From AP-15 sp963732095 (GTDB lineage: Bacteria > Pseudomonadota > Alphaproteobacteria > ATCC43930 > CGMCC-115725): DNA of 64,000 nucleotides. The notes beneath the pieces are model-generated. The model had not been told where the DNA came from and did no database searches. It saw only the letters and a program-made list of their open reading frames with translations. Of the stretch, positions 17,684-29,160 are shown piece by piece (within the stretch, counting starts at the first letter, position 1; the number at the start of each line of letters is the position of its first letter). The stretch is from positions 1 to 64,000 of the forward strand of contig CAVSZA010000070.1 in assembly GCA_963732095.1 (NCBI GenBank). The letters run 5' to 3'. The translations under genes were made by a program, and so were the position numbers.

Positions 17684-18898
17684 GTGCCCCGTCCAGCGTT
17701 GGAGGTTGCGGATATCTTCCGCAACCACGGGGCGGCGTGGCGCAGCGCCAATGCCGGGCACGTCAGCCTCGACCAGCTGAAGGTGATGTCGGCCATCGAG
17801 CGCTGCCGCACGGTGGCGCTCGGCGGCCATGTCGCGCGCTGCGAGGAATGCACCCATTACTGTGATTGCCTACAATAGCTGCCGCAACCGGCATGCCCCA
17901 AGTGTCAGGGCGCCGCCGCCAAGCAATGGCTCGCCGAGCGCGAGGCCGAACTGCTGCCCGTCGGCTACTTCCACCTCGTCTTCACGCTGCCGGGTCCAAT
18001 TGCCGATATTGCCTACCAGAACAAAGCCGCGGTCTACGGTCTGCTGTTCACGGCGGCGGCTGAGGCCACGCTGACGATCGCCGCCGACCCCAAGCGGCTC
18101 GGCGCCAGGATCGGCATCACAGCCGTGCTCCACACCTGGGGCTCGGCGATGACGCATCACCCCCACGTCCATATGATCGTCCCGGGCGGCGGCATCTCCA
18201 TCGATGACACACGCTGGGTGTCGTGCCGCCCAGGGTTCTTTCTGCCGGTACGAGTTCTCTCGCGCCTGTTCCGGCGATTGTTCCTGGGTAATCTCCTGGA
18301 TGCCCACCAGGCCGGACGCCTCGCGTTCTTGGGCGACCGCGCCGCGCTCGCTGAGCCGCGAGCCTTCGCCGCCTTCCTGGCACCGCTGCGCAAGACCGAG
18401 TGGGTGGTCAATGCCAAGAAGCCGTTCGCCGGGCCGCACGCCGTGCTCGCCTACCTGTCGCGCTACACCCACCGGGTCGCCATCTCCAATCGCCGGCTGA
18501 TCGCAGCCGACGAAGCCGGCGTCGCGTTCACATGGAAGGATTACCGGATCGAGGGCCCTGACCGCTACAAGACTATGACGCTGCCAACCCACGAGTTCAT
18601 TCGGCGCTTCCTGACGCACGTGCTCCCCAAGGGTTTGCACCGCATCCGTCACTATGGATTGTTCGCCAACGGCAACCGCGCCAACATCGCGCGGGCGCGC
18701 GAGTTGCTCGCCGTCCCGTCCCGGCCGAAACAGCCCGAGACGTCCGCGACCGCAGCCGCCGACGAACCCCGCGTGTTGCCGCGTCCATGTCGCTGCTGCG
18801 GCGGCCGCATGATCATCATCGAGACCTTCGCGCGCGGCTGCCAGCCCAAACACCGCCCGGCGTCCGCTACAGGAGCGATCGAGATCGACACCTCATGA
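17684..18898 (+). pseudogene. IS91 family transposase with compensating frameshifts
   Basis: The HUH rolling-circle motif HHPHVHMIVPGGG (near base 18155), the N-terminal zinc-finger region and the C-terminal RPCRCCGGRM cluster identify an IS91-type transposase. Near 17858 one extra T breaks the frame after CEECTH; a second indel near 17895, inside what should be CRNRHCPKCQG, restores it. Between them the original frame meets a TAG at 17876. So the ends are in the same frame but the first zinc-finger region is destroyed. The rest, about 330 codons, is well conserved, so the damage is recent or is a sequencing artefact. Confidence 0.85.
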
Positions 18899-18900
18899 TG

Positions 18901-19290
18901 CCGTCACCACCGATCCAACAGCCCAGTGACGCTCGCCATTCTGGCTGGCTCTCGGCCAGCACAGCCCCTGCTTACTGCAGGTCGATAAATCGGCCCGCAA
19001 TGACACCGCCAACCCTGTTCGGCAACCCTCGCTGCGCTCGTTCAGCGCGTCACCCACACCCACCCTGCGAGGCAACGCGGTTGGGGCGGGCGCTCTGACC
19101 AACCTCGCCCAACCCGACGCCGCGGCTAAATCCCCATAGAGCCCGCGGCACCGACGGTGCCCCACTTCCCGCGATTTCGTGCCTTGGCGCTTTTCAGACG
19201 CCGGCCGCCCGAGCGTGTGGAGGGCTCGTCACCGCCGGCGTCCGAAAACCTGCTCACAAGCGGACACATTCAAGCGCCGCCACCGCCCGT
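18901..19290. other. Spacer right of the IS91-like element
   Basis: About 390 bases with no supported gene; it probably contains the right end of the element. Several short GC-rich palindromic patches occur, but no terminus could be fixed. Confidence 0.35.
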
Positions 19291-19401
19291 CGACACTTTG
19301 CGGTTGGCATCGGCGAGCAGCGAGAAATTGAGCCTCACGCCCTGGATCTCCTCGATGTCTTTCGACCATTCCTTGTGGTGGGCGACCGGGTCTACACTGA
19401 G
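19291..19401 (-). pseudogene. 1-Cys peroxiredoxin (Prx6-type) internal fragment
   Basis: On the minus strand, LSVDPVAHHKEWSKDIEEI followed by QGVRLNFSLLADANRKVS matches the segment downstream of the peroxidatic Cys in Prx6/AhpC-TSA peroxiredoxins. Neither the N-terminal catalytic PVCTTE-type motif nor the C-terminal domain is present, so only about 37 codons survive. Confidence 0.65.
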
Positions 19402-19524
19402 ACCATGGGGCCATGGTGGGCAGCCATTAATCTTATGGGAAACTTCGGTTGAATGTGATTGACTTTACGCAGCGGCACCGGCTCCGACGGGTAGACTAAA
19501 GGCATAGCTTCTTTGGGAGGTGTT

Positions 19525-21474
19525 ATGCGAGGTTGGTTTGCACTATCGTGTGCGCTGCTTCTGAACGTGTGCGCGCCAAATTGGGCTCACGCAACTCAGC
19601 AGCTTACGGGTCATGTGCCAGCAGAAGTTCGTACGTTGGGCATTGCGCCCACGGGGCGATTGCCGACTACTCAGCGCTTGAACCTAGTGATAGGCCTGCC
19701 TTATCGCAACGACGCGGAGCGGACAGCACTCCTCAAAAGCCTCTACGACCCTCGGAGTCCGAACTACCACAAGTTCCTCAGCCCCGACGAATTTACCAAG
19801 CGGTTCGGGCCAAGCGAAGCCGACTATCAGGCGATCATCAAGTTTGCGCATGCGGCGAAACTTACCGTCACAAGAACGGAGCCCGGGCGCGTCATCATCG
19901 ACGTGTCGGGTACTGTGCAGGATATCGAAAAGGCTTTTCATGTGGTGCTACTAACCTACCAACATCCCACGGAACCGCGATCGTTTTACGCCCCCAGCAC
20001 GGAGCCGAAGCTCGATATCAACAATAGGGTTCTCTACATTGCGGGACTTAACAATTATAGACTACCGCGCCCCGCTTCGGGTTCGGCGCCGGACGGCAAC
20101 TACTGGGGGCCGGACTTTAGGAGAGCCTATGCACCGGACTTGGCGCTCACTGGCACGGGTCAGGTTGTGGGCCTCATCGAGCAAGAAGGCTTTACACCTT
20201 CCGACATCGACAAGTATCGAGGGCTTGGAACGCCAGCGCTCCCAAAAGTCAATGTCGTTCCTATATTGCTCGATAACGCCCCCAACATGGAGAGCCCCGC
20301 TCCCGGGGGCGGAGGCTATGGCGAAGCGGCGATGGACATTGAACTTGCACTCGCGATGGCCCCGGGGCTCGATCAAATTAACGTCTATATAGGAAAATCT
20401 CCCGACGATATCTTGGCAGAAGCTGTGAAGCCTACCCAAGGGGAGTCGTTAGCCTTGCAGCTGAGTTCGTCTTGGTTTAATGATCCGGACAAAATCACTA
20501 TTCAGCTGGCGCAGCAAATCGCTACGCAGGGGCAATCACTCTTTCAGGCGGCAGGGGATACGGGGCCCGATCCTGGCAACGCGACACATACCTGGATTGA
20601 CCTTACGGCTCCCGATAGGAGCCCACTAGTCACCGTAGTCGGGGGGACGGTGCTCTCAATGACGGGTCTGGGTCAAGCATGGCTGTCGGAAACGGTGTGG
20701 CCAAATTCGGGCGGCGGTTACACGAACGAGCCCACTCCCTCCTACCAGCCACCCTCGTTCGTCACCCCAAACGGTGGGTCTGCTCATTATCGAAACTTTC
20801 CGGACGTTTCTGCAGCTGCGACCAGCATTGATATCGTCCACACGGATCCGACTACATCCCCCCCAACGACCGGAATTGTTGCAACCAGAGGCGGCTCGAG
20901 CGCGGCGACACCGCTATGGACAGCGTTTGCGGCGCTGGTAAATCAACAAGCCGAGCAGCTGAGCCAAAGTCCCCTCGGGCTGCTAAACCCGAACCTATAC
21001 GCGATCGCACAGTCCACACAGTACGCCACAGTGTTTCACGATATCACACAGGGCACATGCGCAACATCCCCTGGAAATGCGAACCCCGCGGCATTCAATG
21101 CTGGCCTGGGCTTTGACAACTGTTCCGGGCTAGGATCTCCTGCGGGCCAAAAGCTCATAGATGCGCTTGCGCCGTCTCCTCCAACGCCAACGGCGCACTG
21201 CACCGAGTATGCAAGCTATGTCATCTGTCCACTCAACCCGAATGTCATAGTATGCAATGGGTATTTGGGCGGTTGCAGAGCGGTGTGCGATCACCCGTGC
21301 ACCGGAGCGGCTGTGATTTGGACCATTCCGCCAAGTTTTCCAGGGAGCGATCCCTTCATAGTAAGTGTCAGTGTAGGGTTCATACGGAGACCGTTGAAAA
21401 GGCCCGCGGCTTGGCCGACGAACTGCAGGTCGCCGTCCGGGTTAATACGGACGGTCGCAGCAACAGAGCGCTGA
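19525..21474 (+). CDS. Sedolisin (S53) family serine-carboxyl peptidase
   Basis: ATG 19525 has GGGAGG just upstream, followed by a Sec signal peptide (cleavage after AHA near residue 24). Residues ~30-175 are the pro-kumamolisin activation domain (DPRSPNYHKFLSPDEFTKRFGPS). The mature peptidase shows the sedolisin triad: Glu267 and Asp271 in GEAAMDIELA, Asp345 in AAGDTG and Ser459 in GGSSAATP. The enzyme would be exported and active at acidic pH. After about base 21390 the frame turns into unlikely sequence while another frame continues as protein, so the C-terminal ~30 residues are probably a frameshift artefact (see 21252-21809). It lies 680 bases upstream of the YD-repeat gene on the same strand. 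Confidence 0.88.
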   Translation: MRGWFALSCALLLNVCAPNWAHATQQLTGHVPAEVRTLGIAPTGRLPTTQRLNLVIGLPYRNDAERTALLKSLYDPRSPNYHKFLSPDEFTKRFGPSEADYQAIIKFAHAAKLTVTRTEPGRVIIDVSGTVQDIEKAFHVVLLTYQHPTEPRSFYAPSTEPKLDINNRVLYIAGLNNYRLPRPASGSAPDGNYWGPDFRRAYAPDLALTGTGQVVGLIEQEGFTPSDIDKYRGLGTPALPKVNVVPILLDNAPNMESPAPGGGGYGEAAMDIELALAMAPGLDQINVYIGKSPDDILAEAVKPTQGESLALQLSSSWFNDPDKITIQLAQQIATQGQSLFQAAGDTGPDPGNATHTWIDLTAPDRSPLVTVVGGTVLSMTGLGQAWLSETVWPNSGGGYTNEPTPSYQPPSFVTPNGGSAHYRNFPDVSAAATSIDIVHTDPTTSPPTTGIVATRGGSSAATPLWTAFAALVNQQAEQLSQSPLGLLNPNLYAIAQSTQYATVFHDITQGTCATSPGNANPAAFNAGLGFDNCSGLGSPAGQKLIDALAPSPPTPTAHCTEYASYVICPLNPNVIVCNGYLGGCRAVCDHPCTGAAVIWTIPPSFPGSDPFIVSVSVGFIRRPLKRPAAWPTNCRSPSGLIRTVAATER

Positions 21475-21809
21475 AGACGACCGCGATCTTGCGCAGCGCG
21501 GGCGGGGAGACGCAAGCCGACGTCGTATCGATCGGTCCAACACTGATTGTAAGCGAGCGGCCGAGCCATGCATCCGCAGGCCTTACGACGCGAGCGCTCG
21601 CGCACGTCACGCTGACGTACGATGCGGGGGCACTCAAGAGCTCAAGCAAAGCGCGCCTCATCGAGCGCACAGTCGCTCCCGAAATTTGGACGGAGTGCGG
21701 CGTGCAGGCGCTTGATCGGGTGTCCCGCGTCATCTCCTCTGAAGTCTCCATTCCAGGGCGGTTCGAAGTGGTCGCTCCCCGTACCGCTCTGGCAGCTCGT
21801 GGCCCTTAG
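21252..21809 (+). pseudogene. Probable out-of-frame C-terminal domain of the S53 peptidase
   Basis: From about 21385 this frame reads as convincing protein: HTETVEKARGLADELQVAV, then NRALKTTAILRSAGG and QADVVSIGPTLIVSERPS, a beta-rich domain of about 140 residues. It is one base out of phase with the peptidase gene, and the upstream part of this open frame is only a shadow of the peptidase. The likeliest explanation is one missing base near 21385 that splits a ~760-residue protease. Confidence 0.5.
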
Positions 21810-22154
21810 GGCGCATGACGGACGGAGGCCTTCGGGTGCGCGATAGCCAGAAAGACGCGCAGGATCGACTGCAACGTTTTCGAGCCTGCAGCCGGGCGAT
21901 GTGGTCCTCGAGCGAAGACACTGTCGTTGTACCAAGTAGGGCTCGTGCCCCGCCGGGTGCGGGGGCAGAACTTCACTCAAGGTTCGCTCTTGCAGCCGCC
22001 ACAAGGGCAGCTTAATCTACACGGTGGCACGGTGAAAATGCGAGCACCTAAGCCGGGACAATGCAGGAAATTTAACGGTTAGCGTCGGCCCCGGGTCCAA
22101 AACAGGACTCTTGAGAAATCTTGTTAGTCAGCCACAGCTGAGGGGAGGTGAACG
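21810..22154. other. Spacer upstream of the YD-repeat gene
   Basis: About 345 bases without a gene; it presumably carries the promoter of the large downstream gene, but no clear -35/-10 pair could be chosen. Confidence 0.35.
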
Positions 22155-22826
22155 ATGGCAGCATCACTCGGTCAGTCAGCCTCACTTAATAGTATCCCGA
22201 ACGCATTCTTGGGCACCGGAATTGTCAGTAACCGGTCCAATGGAGCGGACGGTGATGATGCTGCCTCTGTGGGCATCGCACCCGTGACGGGCTCTGATTC
22301 AGTCGGTTCTGGTGGCCAGGACACTGCGGGCGGGCTGGTGTTCTTGCACAACGGCGAGCTCACGAGCCGCATTGTAGATCTGGCAATTCCTGGCCGCGGC
22401 TTCAGTTGGAAAATGGATCGGACCTACCGCAGTGGCGTGGAATTTGATGGTTCCCTCGGACACAATTGGGATTTTTCCTACAACCGCCGACTTGCCGTAC
22501 AACAGAATGGGGACGTCATTCGCATGGATGGATATGGGCGGGCGGACCGCTACACTCGTGCAGCAGACGGCTTCACTGCCCCACCAGGCTTTTTCACCCA
22601 ATTGACCCAAAATAAGGACGGGACCTACGTAGAGCGTGACCGGCGTGGCGCCAAGGCCTATTTTGCCGCGCCAAATGAACACGGCATAGCCCAACTGACG
22701 CTACTGATAGACCGAAACCGTAACCAAATGCGGTTCGACTACATGACAAAGGCCAACTTAGCCGCGTGCTCGATACACTCGGACGGCCTATCCTTTATTC
22801 TCATGATCCGGCGACGTCGAGGCTGA
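22155..22826 (+). pseudogene. YD-repeat (RHS-type) protein, N-terminal segment
   Basis: ATG 22155 has a strong GGGGAGGTGA site. There is no signal peptide. Residues ~70-110 carry the entry block of RHS proteins (FLHNGELTSRIVDLAIPGRGF) and then repeat-like strands SLGHNWDFSYNRRLAV. The frame departs near 22742: restoring one base there would read FDYNDKGQLSRVLDTLGRP and join smoothly to the next segment. So 22155-28010 is best seen as one ~1950-codon gene broken by indels. Confidence 0.75.
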
Positions 22827-25800
22827 TCGAGGTGCAGGATTTCGCTGGGCGGATCGTCAGGTATCAATATGATGAGAGGGGTGACCCGGTAAGCGTCACG
22901 GGGCCGGCAGTGACCGGGACGCCAAACAACAATGATTTCCCTGAGGGTAAGACTAGCCGATACGCCTACTCGTCTGGTTACGCTGATCCCCGCCTGAACC
23001 ATCAACTGCTGTCGTTTGCTGCCCCAAATGAAGTTGTGGTATCAGGCCCGCCTTGCATGATCGCGCAGTACGAGGTGAATACGAAGTCCCCCGATGTTTG
23101 CCGCCTTACGCAGCTAACCATCGGAGGTACCAACTCAAGCGGGGTACCCGCAGGGGGAATCATCCGTTACCAATATCAGCTTCTAACGCCTGAGCCCCCA
23201 GATATAAACACACCGGTGTTCCAGAACACGGTCACCGACAGAAACGGGAATATTGCGCAATACCAGTTCAATAAACTGGGCAATGTTGTACAAGTGATTA
23301 GATACCCGCGTGGCCTGCGCAGGCAAGAACCCCCTGAGTATAAAACGCTGTACACGTACAACGCCGATGGGCTCCTGCTGTCAAGGACCAAGCCGTTAGG
23401 CAATACCGTGTCCTATACGTACGACGATCGCAATTCAGATCGCTTTCAGCAAGGCAATCTCCTGAGCGTTGTCAGGCGACCAGACGCCGTGCGAGGGGGA
23501 GATCAAACATCTCTCACCACTCTGATGACATATGAGCCTATCTACAATCAACTCCTGACCTATACCTCTGCCCGCGGCAATGATCCGGGTTACGTGCCAC
23601 AGAACGGCGGCTCCACCTCGCCATCCAGATATAGAAGGGTCTATACCTACGATTACCAGGAGGGGACTGACTACGAAAAATTAGCCGCTGAGATTGGCGT
23701 CATTCCTGCTGCCGCTCGTGCAAGGTTAGCGGCCGTCCCGATGAACCTGGGTGATGTGAATGGCGATACCGTGACCAATCAGACAAATGGCACCCGAATA
23801 CGCGTGGCCCGCCCGTCTGTGACCCTACTGCCTGGATCCAAGCAGTCCGCCCTTGAGGGCTCGGCAAGCCAGCCTATCGTCAGTCTTTATTGCTACAATC
23901 AATTCGGGCAAGTCGTTACACGCACTGACCCGGAAGGAAACCGTACAGATCTGGAATATTACTCAGAAGGTCCTAGCAGTGGGTATTTAAGACGAGTTAC
24001 TACAGACACAATCGTCAGCCCGGCCCGGGATTCGCGTACCAATCCTACTCCTGTCTCTCTTGGCTGCATCTATCACTACGACGCAGTGGGAAACCTCATC
24101 CGAAGCATAGACGGTCGCGGCATCGCCACTGATTATGCCGTGAACCAGCTCAATCAAGTCGTCCAGATTAAGAGGGCAACAGCTCACAACCTAAACCCAA
24201 ACGCTTTGCCTGAGCCCATGGTTCTGACAGACTTTGGCTATCTGCTGCGACTGTACTACGATTCCAACGGCAATGTCGTCCGCCGAGAGGTGGAAGATCG
24301 GGGGAACATGGCCGGGACTGGGGGATTCGTCAGCACAGAGTTCACGTACAACATTCTGAATCACAAAGTGCAAGTTACCGTGGATCTCGGCCCAGGTACG
24401 AGCATCAACCGCCTGTACCGCTACGATCCTAATGGAAACTGTACCTTATCCGTGCAACCTGAGGGGAATGCCACCGCCTATATGTATGACGAACGCAATC
24501 TCCGCTTCCAGACAATCTTCGGTGCCGCGGCGGCGCCACCTGCTACCCTTGGAGCGACGCAAATTACGAGCTCGAGGGGTGGAGTGCCGTCAATGTATAC
24601 GCGAAATTATGATCCGAACGGAAATCTGATAGAGTTTGTCGATGCGGCGGACAAGGACGGCTCGGCCGAGAACAATAGCTCCATCGCTGGAGTCGGGGAT
24701 GTTACGGCGATCTCTTACGACGGGTTCGATAGGCCAAGGTCGCTAACCGATGCCGTAGGAAGCGAGACGGCATGCAGCTATGATCCCGCAGGCAATATCA
24801 TCAGACTGGTGCGATCCGGCACCCTTGGAGGGCCTAGTCGCACAACGAACGCCACAGGGGCGAATGTTACTCTTAGAGTGACGGAACTGCGGCACGATGA
24901 ATTAAACCGCGTTTTCCAACGCGACAGGCATTTGTTCGTGGCGACGGGAACCACGACAACGCGCCCCGCTAGTATCAGCGACGGTCCGTTGACGCCTGGA
25001 GATGGCAAGGTTACGACGAGGTTTGAATACGACCGAAACTCCCGTTTAACGTTCATTGTGGACGACAGTGCGAATACCAGCTGCCTCTTCTATGATGGGG
25101 CTAACCGCAAAATCAAAGTAGTCGATCCGGAGAGCAATATCCGGGAGTATGCGTATGACGGAAATGGGAATCTCATCGAAACCCGGGCGACGGATGTTCC
25201 GCAAAAGGCTGGGCTAGGCAACGAGATATTTTTCAGAACGTACTTCTACGACGCGCTTAACCGCCTTCAGCGTCGGGTAAGCAACCTCGGTCACGCGACC
25301 GATTATCGCTACAACTTCCGTGACAATGTGGTCTCGATAGCGGATCCTAATGGGCCGTTCGGCGGCAGCACCATTACCCGCCGCGCCTTCACCGGCGGAT
25401 CAGGAACCAGCAATGCCACGAACAGGTTCGGAAATGTGACGCTCTACACGTATGACGCCCTAAATCGGCTGGTACGGCGGGATAGGGTCATGACAGCCTC
25501 AGGTAAAGGCGACGGCGTTAATAATGGCGCGGATATTTATGGTAATCGGAGCACCCTACCGACCCCGGACGTTGAACAGGCCGGAGGTGACGGCCTGGTC
25601 ACCGTACGATACCAATGGGATCGCAATTCTCTGCTTACGTCGCTGACGGATGATAACGGGAATCAGACGCAGAGAACATACGACAACCATAATCGGTTGC
25701 TCAGCGAAACCAGAGGTGCATCCGTAGCGCCCGGCTTGGCCAGCCGCGTTGACCCGCTAACGACGGTGTCATTCTCGTATGGTGCAGACGGTAACCGTAT

Positions 25801-26254
25801 TCGCATCGTGGATCAAAATGGGTCAGTAATATCAAATCAGTTTGATGCCATCAGCCGCCTTATCTCTACGCAGATCGAGCCTGCGGTGGGTGTTATTGGG
25901 ACGACAGTGCAAGAATATCAGTACGACGGCTGTAACCGCCTAACCTGCGCCACGGATAACAATGAGCCGGCCGACCCCTCTGACGACGCTACGATCATGC
26001 TTGCTTATGATAGTCTTAGTCGCGTTGTTGAGGAAACGCAGCAGTTCGGTCAGACACCAGCGTTGGCAGTCAATTCAGCTTGGGAGGGGAACAATCGCCG
26101 GGTTGGGTTAACGTACCCTAATGGCCGCGTGCTTAGACGCACTTTCGATCACCTCAACCGCCTGGCATCGGTTGCGGACGCGGATGCAACTACGCCTATA
26201 GCTACGTACAGCTATTTCGGTAGGCATCGGGTCATTGAACGACGATATCCCTGA
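22766..26254 (+). pseudogene. YD-repeat (RHS-type) protein, main repeat segment
   Basis: About 1160 codons of YD repeats, with dozens of copies of the ...YxYDxxGNLxxxxDxxG... pattern (YDPNGNLIEFVD, YAYDGNGNLIETRATD). These build the hollow beta-cocoon shell that encapsulates a C-terminal toxin in RHS and TcC proteins. It follows the N-terminal segment out of frame, and ends at a premature TGA near 26252 although the next ~100 codons in another frame continue the same pattern (LNGTILTYLNDPET). Exported or contact-delivered polymorphic toxins are the usual role of such proteins. Confidence 0.8.
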
Positions 26255-26586
26255 ATGGGACCATTCTTACCTACCTCAACGACCCAGAAACAGCTGACGT
26301 GGGCTACGACGGGGCGCGGCGTCGCGTCGGGCTTCGTCACATTGCCGAGACCGATAAACTGGCATTTCTCGATTTCTCGTACAGCTATAATCGGAAGAAC
26401 AGCCCACTGACAGAGACGAAGCTTCACGCCTCAAATAACACCGAAGTGTACTCTTATGACTCTCAGTACCGCCTTCTACACTTCGAGCGCGGCGCCCTGG
26501 ATGCCACGACTCCAACCGTGAAACTCCGAGCCCGCTTAAGCCCCTTCAGAGTGACTGGGCCTGGGATGGAGTTGGCAACCCACTGA
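26255..26586 (+). pseudogene. YD-repeat protein, short out-of-frame bridging segment
   Basis: This stretch reads LNGTILTYLNDPETADVGYD, then RHIAETDKLAFLDFSYSYN and SNNTEVYSYDSQYRLLHFERG, continuing the repeat in a third frame. Near 26545 the frame is lost again; the next phase resumes with DWAWDGVGNPLKVDEETRLY. It cannot be expressed alone and marks the second and third indels in the gene. Confidence 0.65.
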
Positions 26587-26588
26587 AG

Positions 26589-28010
26589 GTGGATGAGGAA
26601 ACGCGCCTGTACAACTCATTCAATGAGATCATACAACGTAGCAGCAGTTCGGGTGTGATCGCTATAAACTCAGACAAGAACGGCAATGAGAACAACACTG
26701 GGACTTTGGTCCTCCAATTTGACTATCGTAACCGCCTTAGAAAGGTAACCCGGCCAGACGGCTCGCTTGTATCGGCGTACTCATATGATGCGCTCGATCG
26801 GCGTATAAACAAGTCGGTGACGAATTCCAGCACTCTGAATGGCAGCACCAGGTATTGCCTGGATGGACACCAAGAAATCGAGGAGCGGACCGATCAGATT
26901 GGTCATACGCAGTATGTCTATGGACGGTACGTTGATGAACTGTTGATAATAGACCGACATCAGAACGGAGTGAAACTCCAGGACGACGAAGGTCAGCGCG
27001 TCTTTTGCCATCAGAACAGGCAGTATTCTGTCTTTGCTTTGACTAACCTTAAGGGCAAGATCGTCGAGGGGTATCAATATGAGGCTTATGGCGCTCGAAC
27101 CGTGTTTAACGCTGGCTCAAGCGGCGTCGTGACGTTCACCAGTGCCGATGCTGTCAGTGTTGGAGGTAGCAGCGCCCTTGGTAACCCATTCGGCTTTACT
27201 GGTCGCCGCCTTGACTCGAAGTCGGGCCTGTATTATTATCGAAGTCGCTATATGGACCCTGTTCAAGGGCGGTTCATAAGCCGAGATTCATTGGGCTTTG
27301 GTTCAGGTAGCGCAAACCCGTATGAATATGTCGGAGGTGCGCCAACTCGTGATCGCGATCCGTCGGGGGCCTTGCCCAAATGGGCCGGATCTATCATAAG
27401 CCAGGGTTTGACCATTGCTAAAGAAAAATTTTGGAGCGTGGCTTGCACCAAGTTAAAAGTAACCCAGGCAACGTGTGAAAACTTGAAGGCGATTGGAGAT
27501 TTCTTCTGGGAGACCTTTAAGAGTGGGGAATTGGGATGGGGCCAGATCCTCAGTTTAATGAAGTATGATGTCGTTGGCTTAGCTCAGGCAAACAATCCGG
27601 AATTCCAATTGAACTGGGCAAACCAGCTACCCAGCAGGAACGGGGCGACGCCGCTTCAATCTGTTGGGGGACAGCCGGGAAATACCACACCGGATGGCAA
27701 TCAGAATATGAGTCCTTCAGGTCCGGCAAGCGTCAGCTTCTCCAGAGGCACCACGATCTATGGAAGCACTGGTGGCTCGACAACCCAAGGAACCACAGGC
27801 TTGTCAGGAAATACAGGGGCGTCGAACAACAGTTCGGATAACGACGATGATCTTGACGGTGATGCCACCGGGGACGGAATTCTCGCGGATGGATTTAGTG
27901 ATGCCGTTCTGAATGGGTGGATGGGCGGAAACGACCCTAGTTCGCCGGATGCCTCGGACGACTCCTCAGACGAACTCATGGTGTTATCCCGATCAACAGG
28001 GCGCAACTGA
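26589..28010 (+). pseudogene. YD-repeat protein, core end and variable C-terminus
   Basis: The segment starts inside a repeat and runs to the conserved RHS core terminus: GLYYYRSRYMDPVQGRFISR, DSLGFGSGSANPYEYVGG and a DPSG box ending near 27370. This box separates shell from variable tip. The following ~210 residues begin with a helical stretch (ALPKWAGSIISQGLTIAKEK) and end in a Ser/Gly/Asn/Asp-rich linker. This tip has no recognised toxin domain. No immunity-like small gene follows directly. Confidence 0.8.
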
Positions 28011-28503
28011 CGTCAACGGCACATGGTGCGGAGCAAACAGCCCATACTCGACCACTGCGGGCTCTAACACCTCTGACAACTCTGAGGACAGTACCTCCGG
28101 AGACGGCTCTTCTGGGGACGGGGACGGTTCCGGAGATGGCTCTGGCGATGACGAAGAGCCCGGATATGATGATAATGTAATAAACTCTCCTCCCTCTATC
28201 GCTGGAATCCTGAGCCGACCCAATCCGGGTGGTGGTGATTTCGGGGATGGCTCTCAGGGCAATGTAGTTTCTCTCGAAGCGATCGGTTTGGCACATGCTA
28301 CCTATGGCGGCTGTTTTGGGGACGGCTCTACCGCATCCTTTGTTGTTGGCACAATGGGGGTATGGAGAGCTGTCCACGGAGGTTGCTTTGGTGACGGCTC
28401 GACTTTCTCGGCAGCAAATCTGGGAGCTTTACAACAGATAATCAACAAACCGCGATCGGGGCCCACCTCGGTTTCCGGACTGGGTAAGGGTTTGGGTCTG
28501 TGA
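27990..28503 (+). pseudogene. Out-of-frame Gly/Asp/Ser-rich tail of the YD-repeat gene
   Basis: Directly after the stop region of the previous segment, another frame continues: DVNGTWCGANSPYSTTAG, a long GDGSGDG-type acidic linker, then a decapeptide YGGCFGDGST and its near copy HGGCFGDGST about 25 residues apart, ending in SVSGLGKGLGL. It resembles a natural C-terminal continuation separated by one more indel near 27995. The Cys-containing duplicated motif is not known to me. Confidence 0.4.
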
Positions 28504-29160
28504 GACTTAATCTGGTGTCGTTTGGTCTGGTTCAACACGCGAGCCGGGCCGTTTAGCTCGAAATCACTCGATACGGCCCCGTGTCGCTATTTCCGGAGTG
28601 CCGGTTTTGTAACCTTTCTCAGGAAACTGACGCCCCGCTTTTGTCTGAAATGGGTCATGGCCGGTAAAACTCAGAACGAGCATATGTCGCCCGTTTCCCG
28701 TTCGATAGCAGACGCTTTTACAGCGGGGAATCCTTTGTCAGGAATTTAGGAACGAAATTAAGCAGCCGCTGGTGCACCGTACTTAAAGTCACGGATAACG
28801 CTGGTGCTATGCCGAGCGAATTGGGTTCTTAATCGAGTTGCACTGCGTCTTAGAAACCGGTGTTGCACCGTTGCAGTAGTGACGGAACGGATCGGGGGAA
28901 CGGTATCGCTACGGATCTTATGTCGCGTACCCCTACATCCAACACCGGGTATCTGCATCGGGATCTTAGAGAGCCCGGCCGTATTGAGCGATGACACTCA
29001 TTTGCCGCCAATAGATAAACGGTGCGGTATCACGAGCAAGGCTCGGGATCAACCGCTGACCCCCTTTTTGGATACTATTTCGCCCTGGTTTGGGGTACTA
29101 TTGTCCTGATGGCGAGGCCCCGAAAGCCGCAGTTTTCCTCAGGTCGGATTTTCACCGAGA

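Larger units (their letters stand above)
16690..18900 (+). mobile_element. IS91-like element with tyrosine recombinase and broken transposase
   Basis: The pairing of a tyrosine recombinase with an IS91-type HUH transposase in tandem on one strand is the standard layout of many proteobacterial IS91-family elements, which move by rolling-circle replication without terminal inverted repeats or target duplications. Boundaries are approximate: I could not identify oriIS or terIS with certainty. The transposase carries frameshifts, so autonomous movement is unlikely. Confidence 0.75.
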
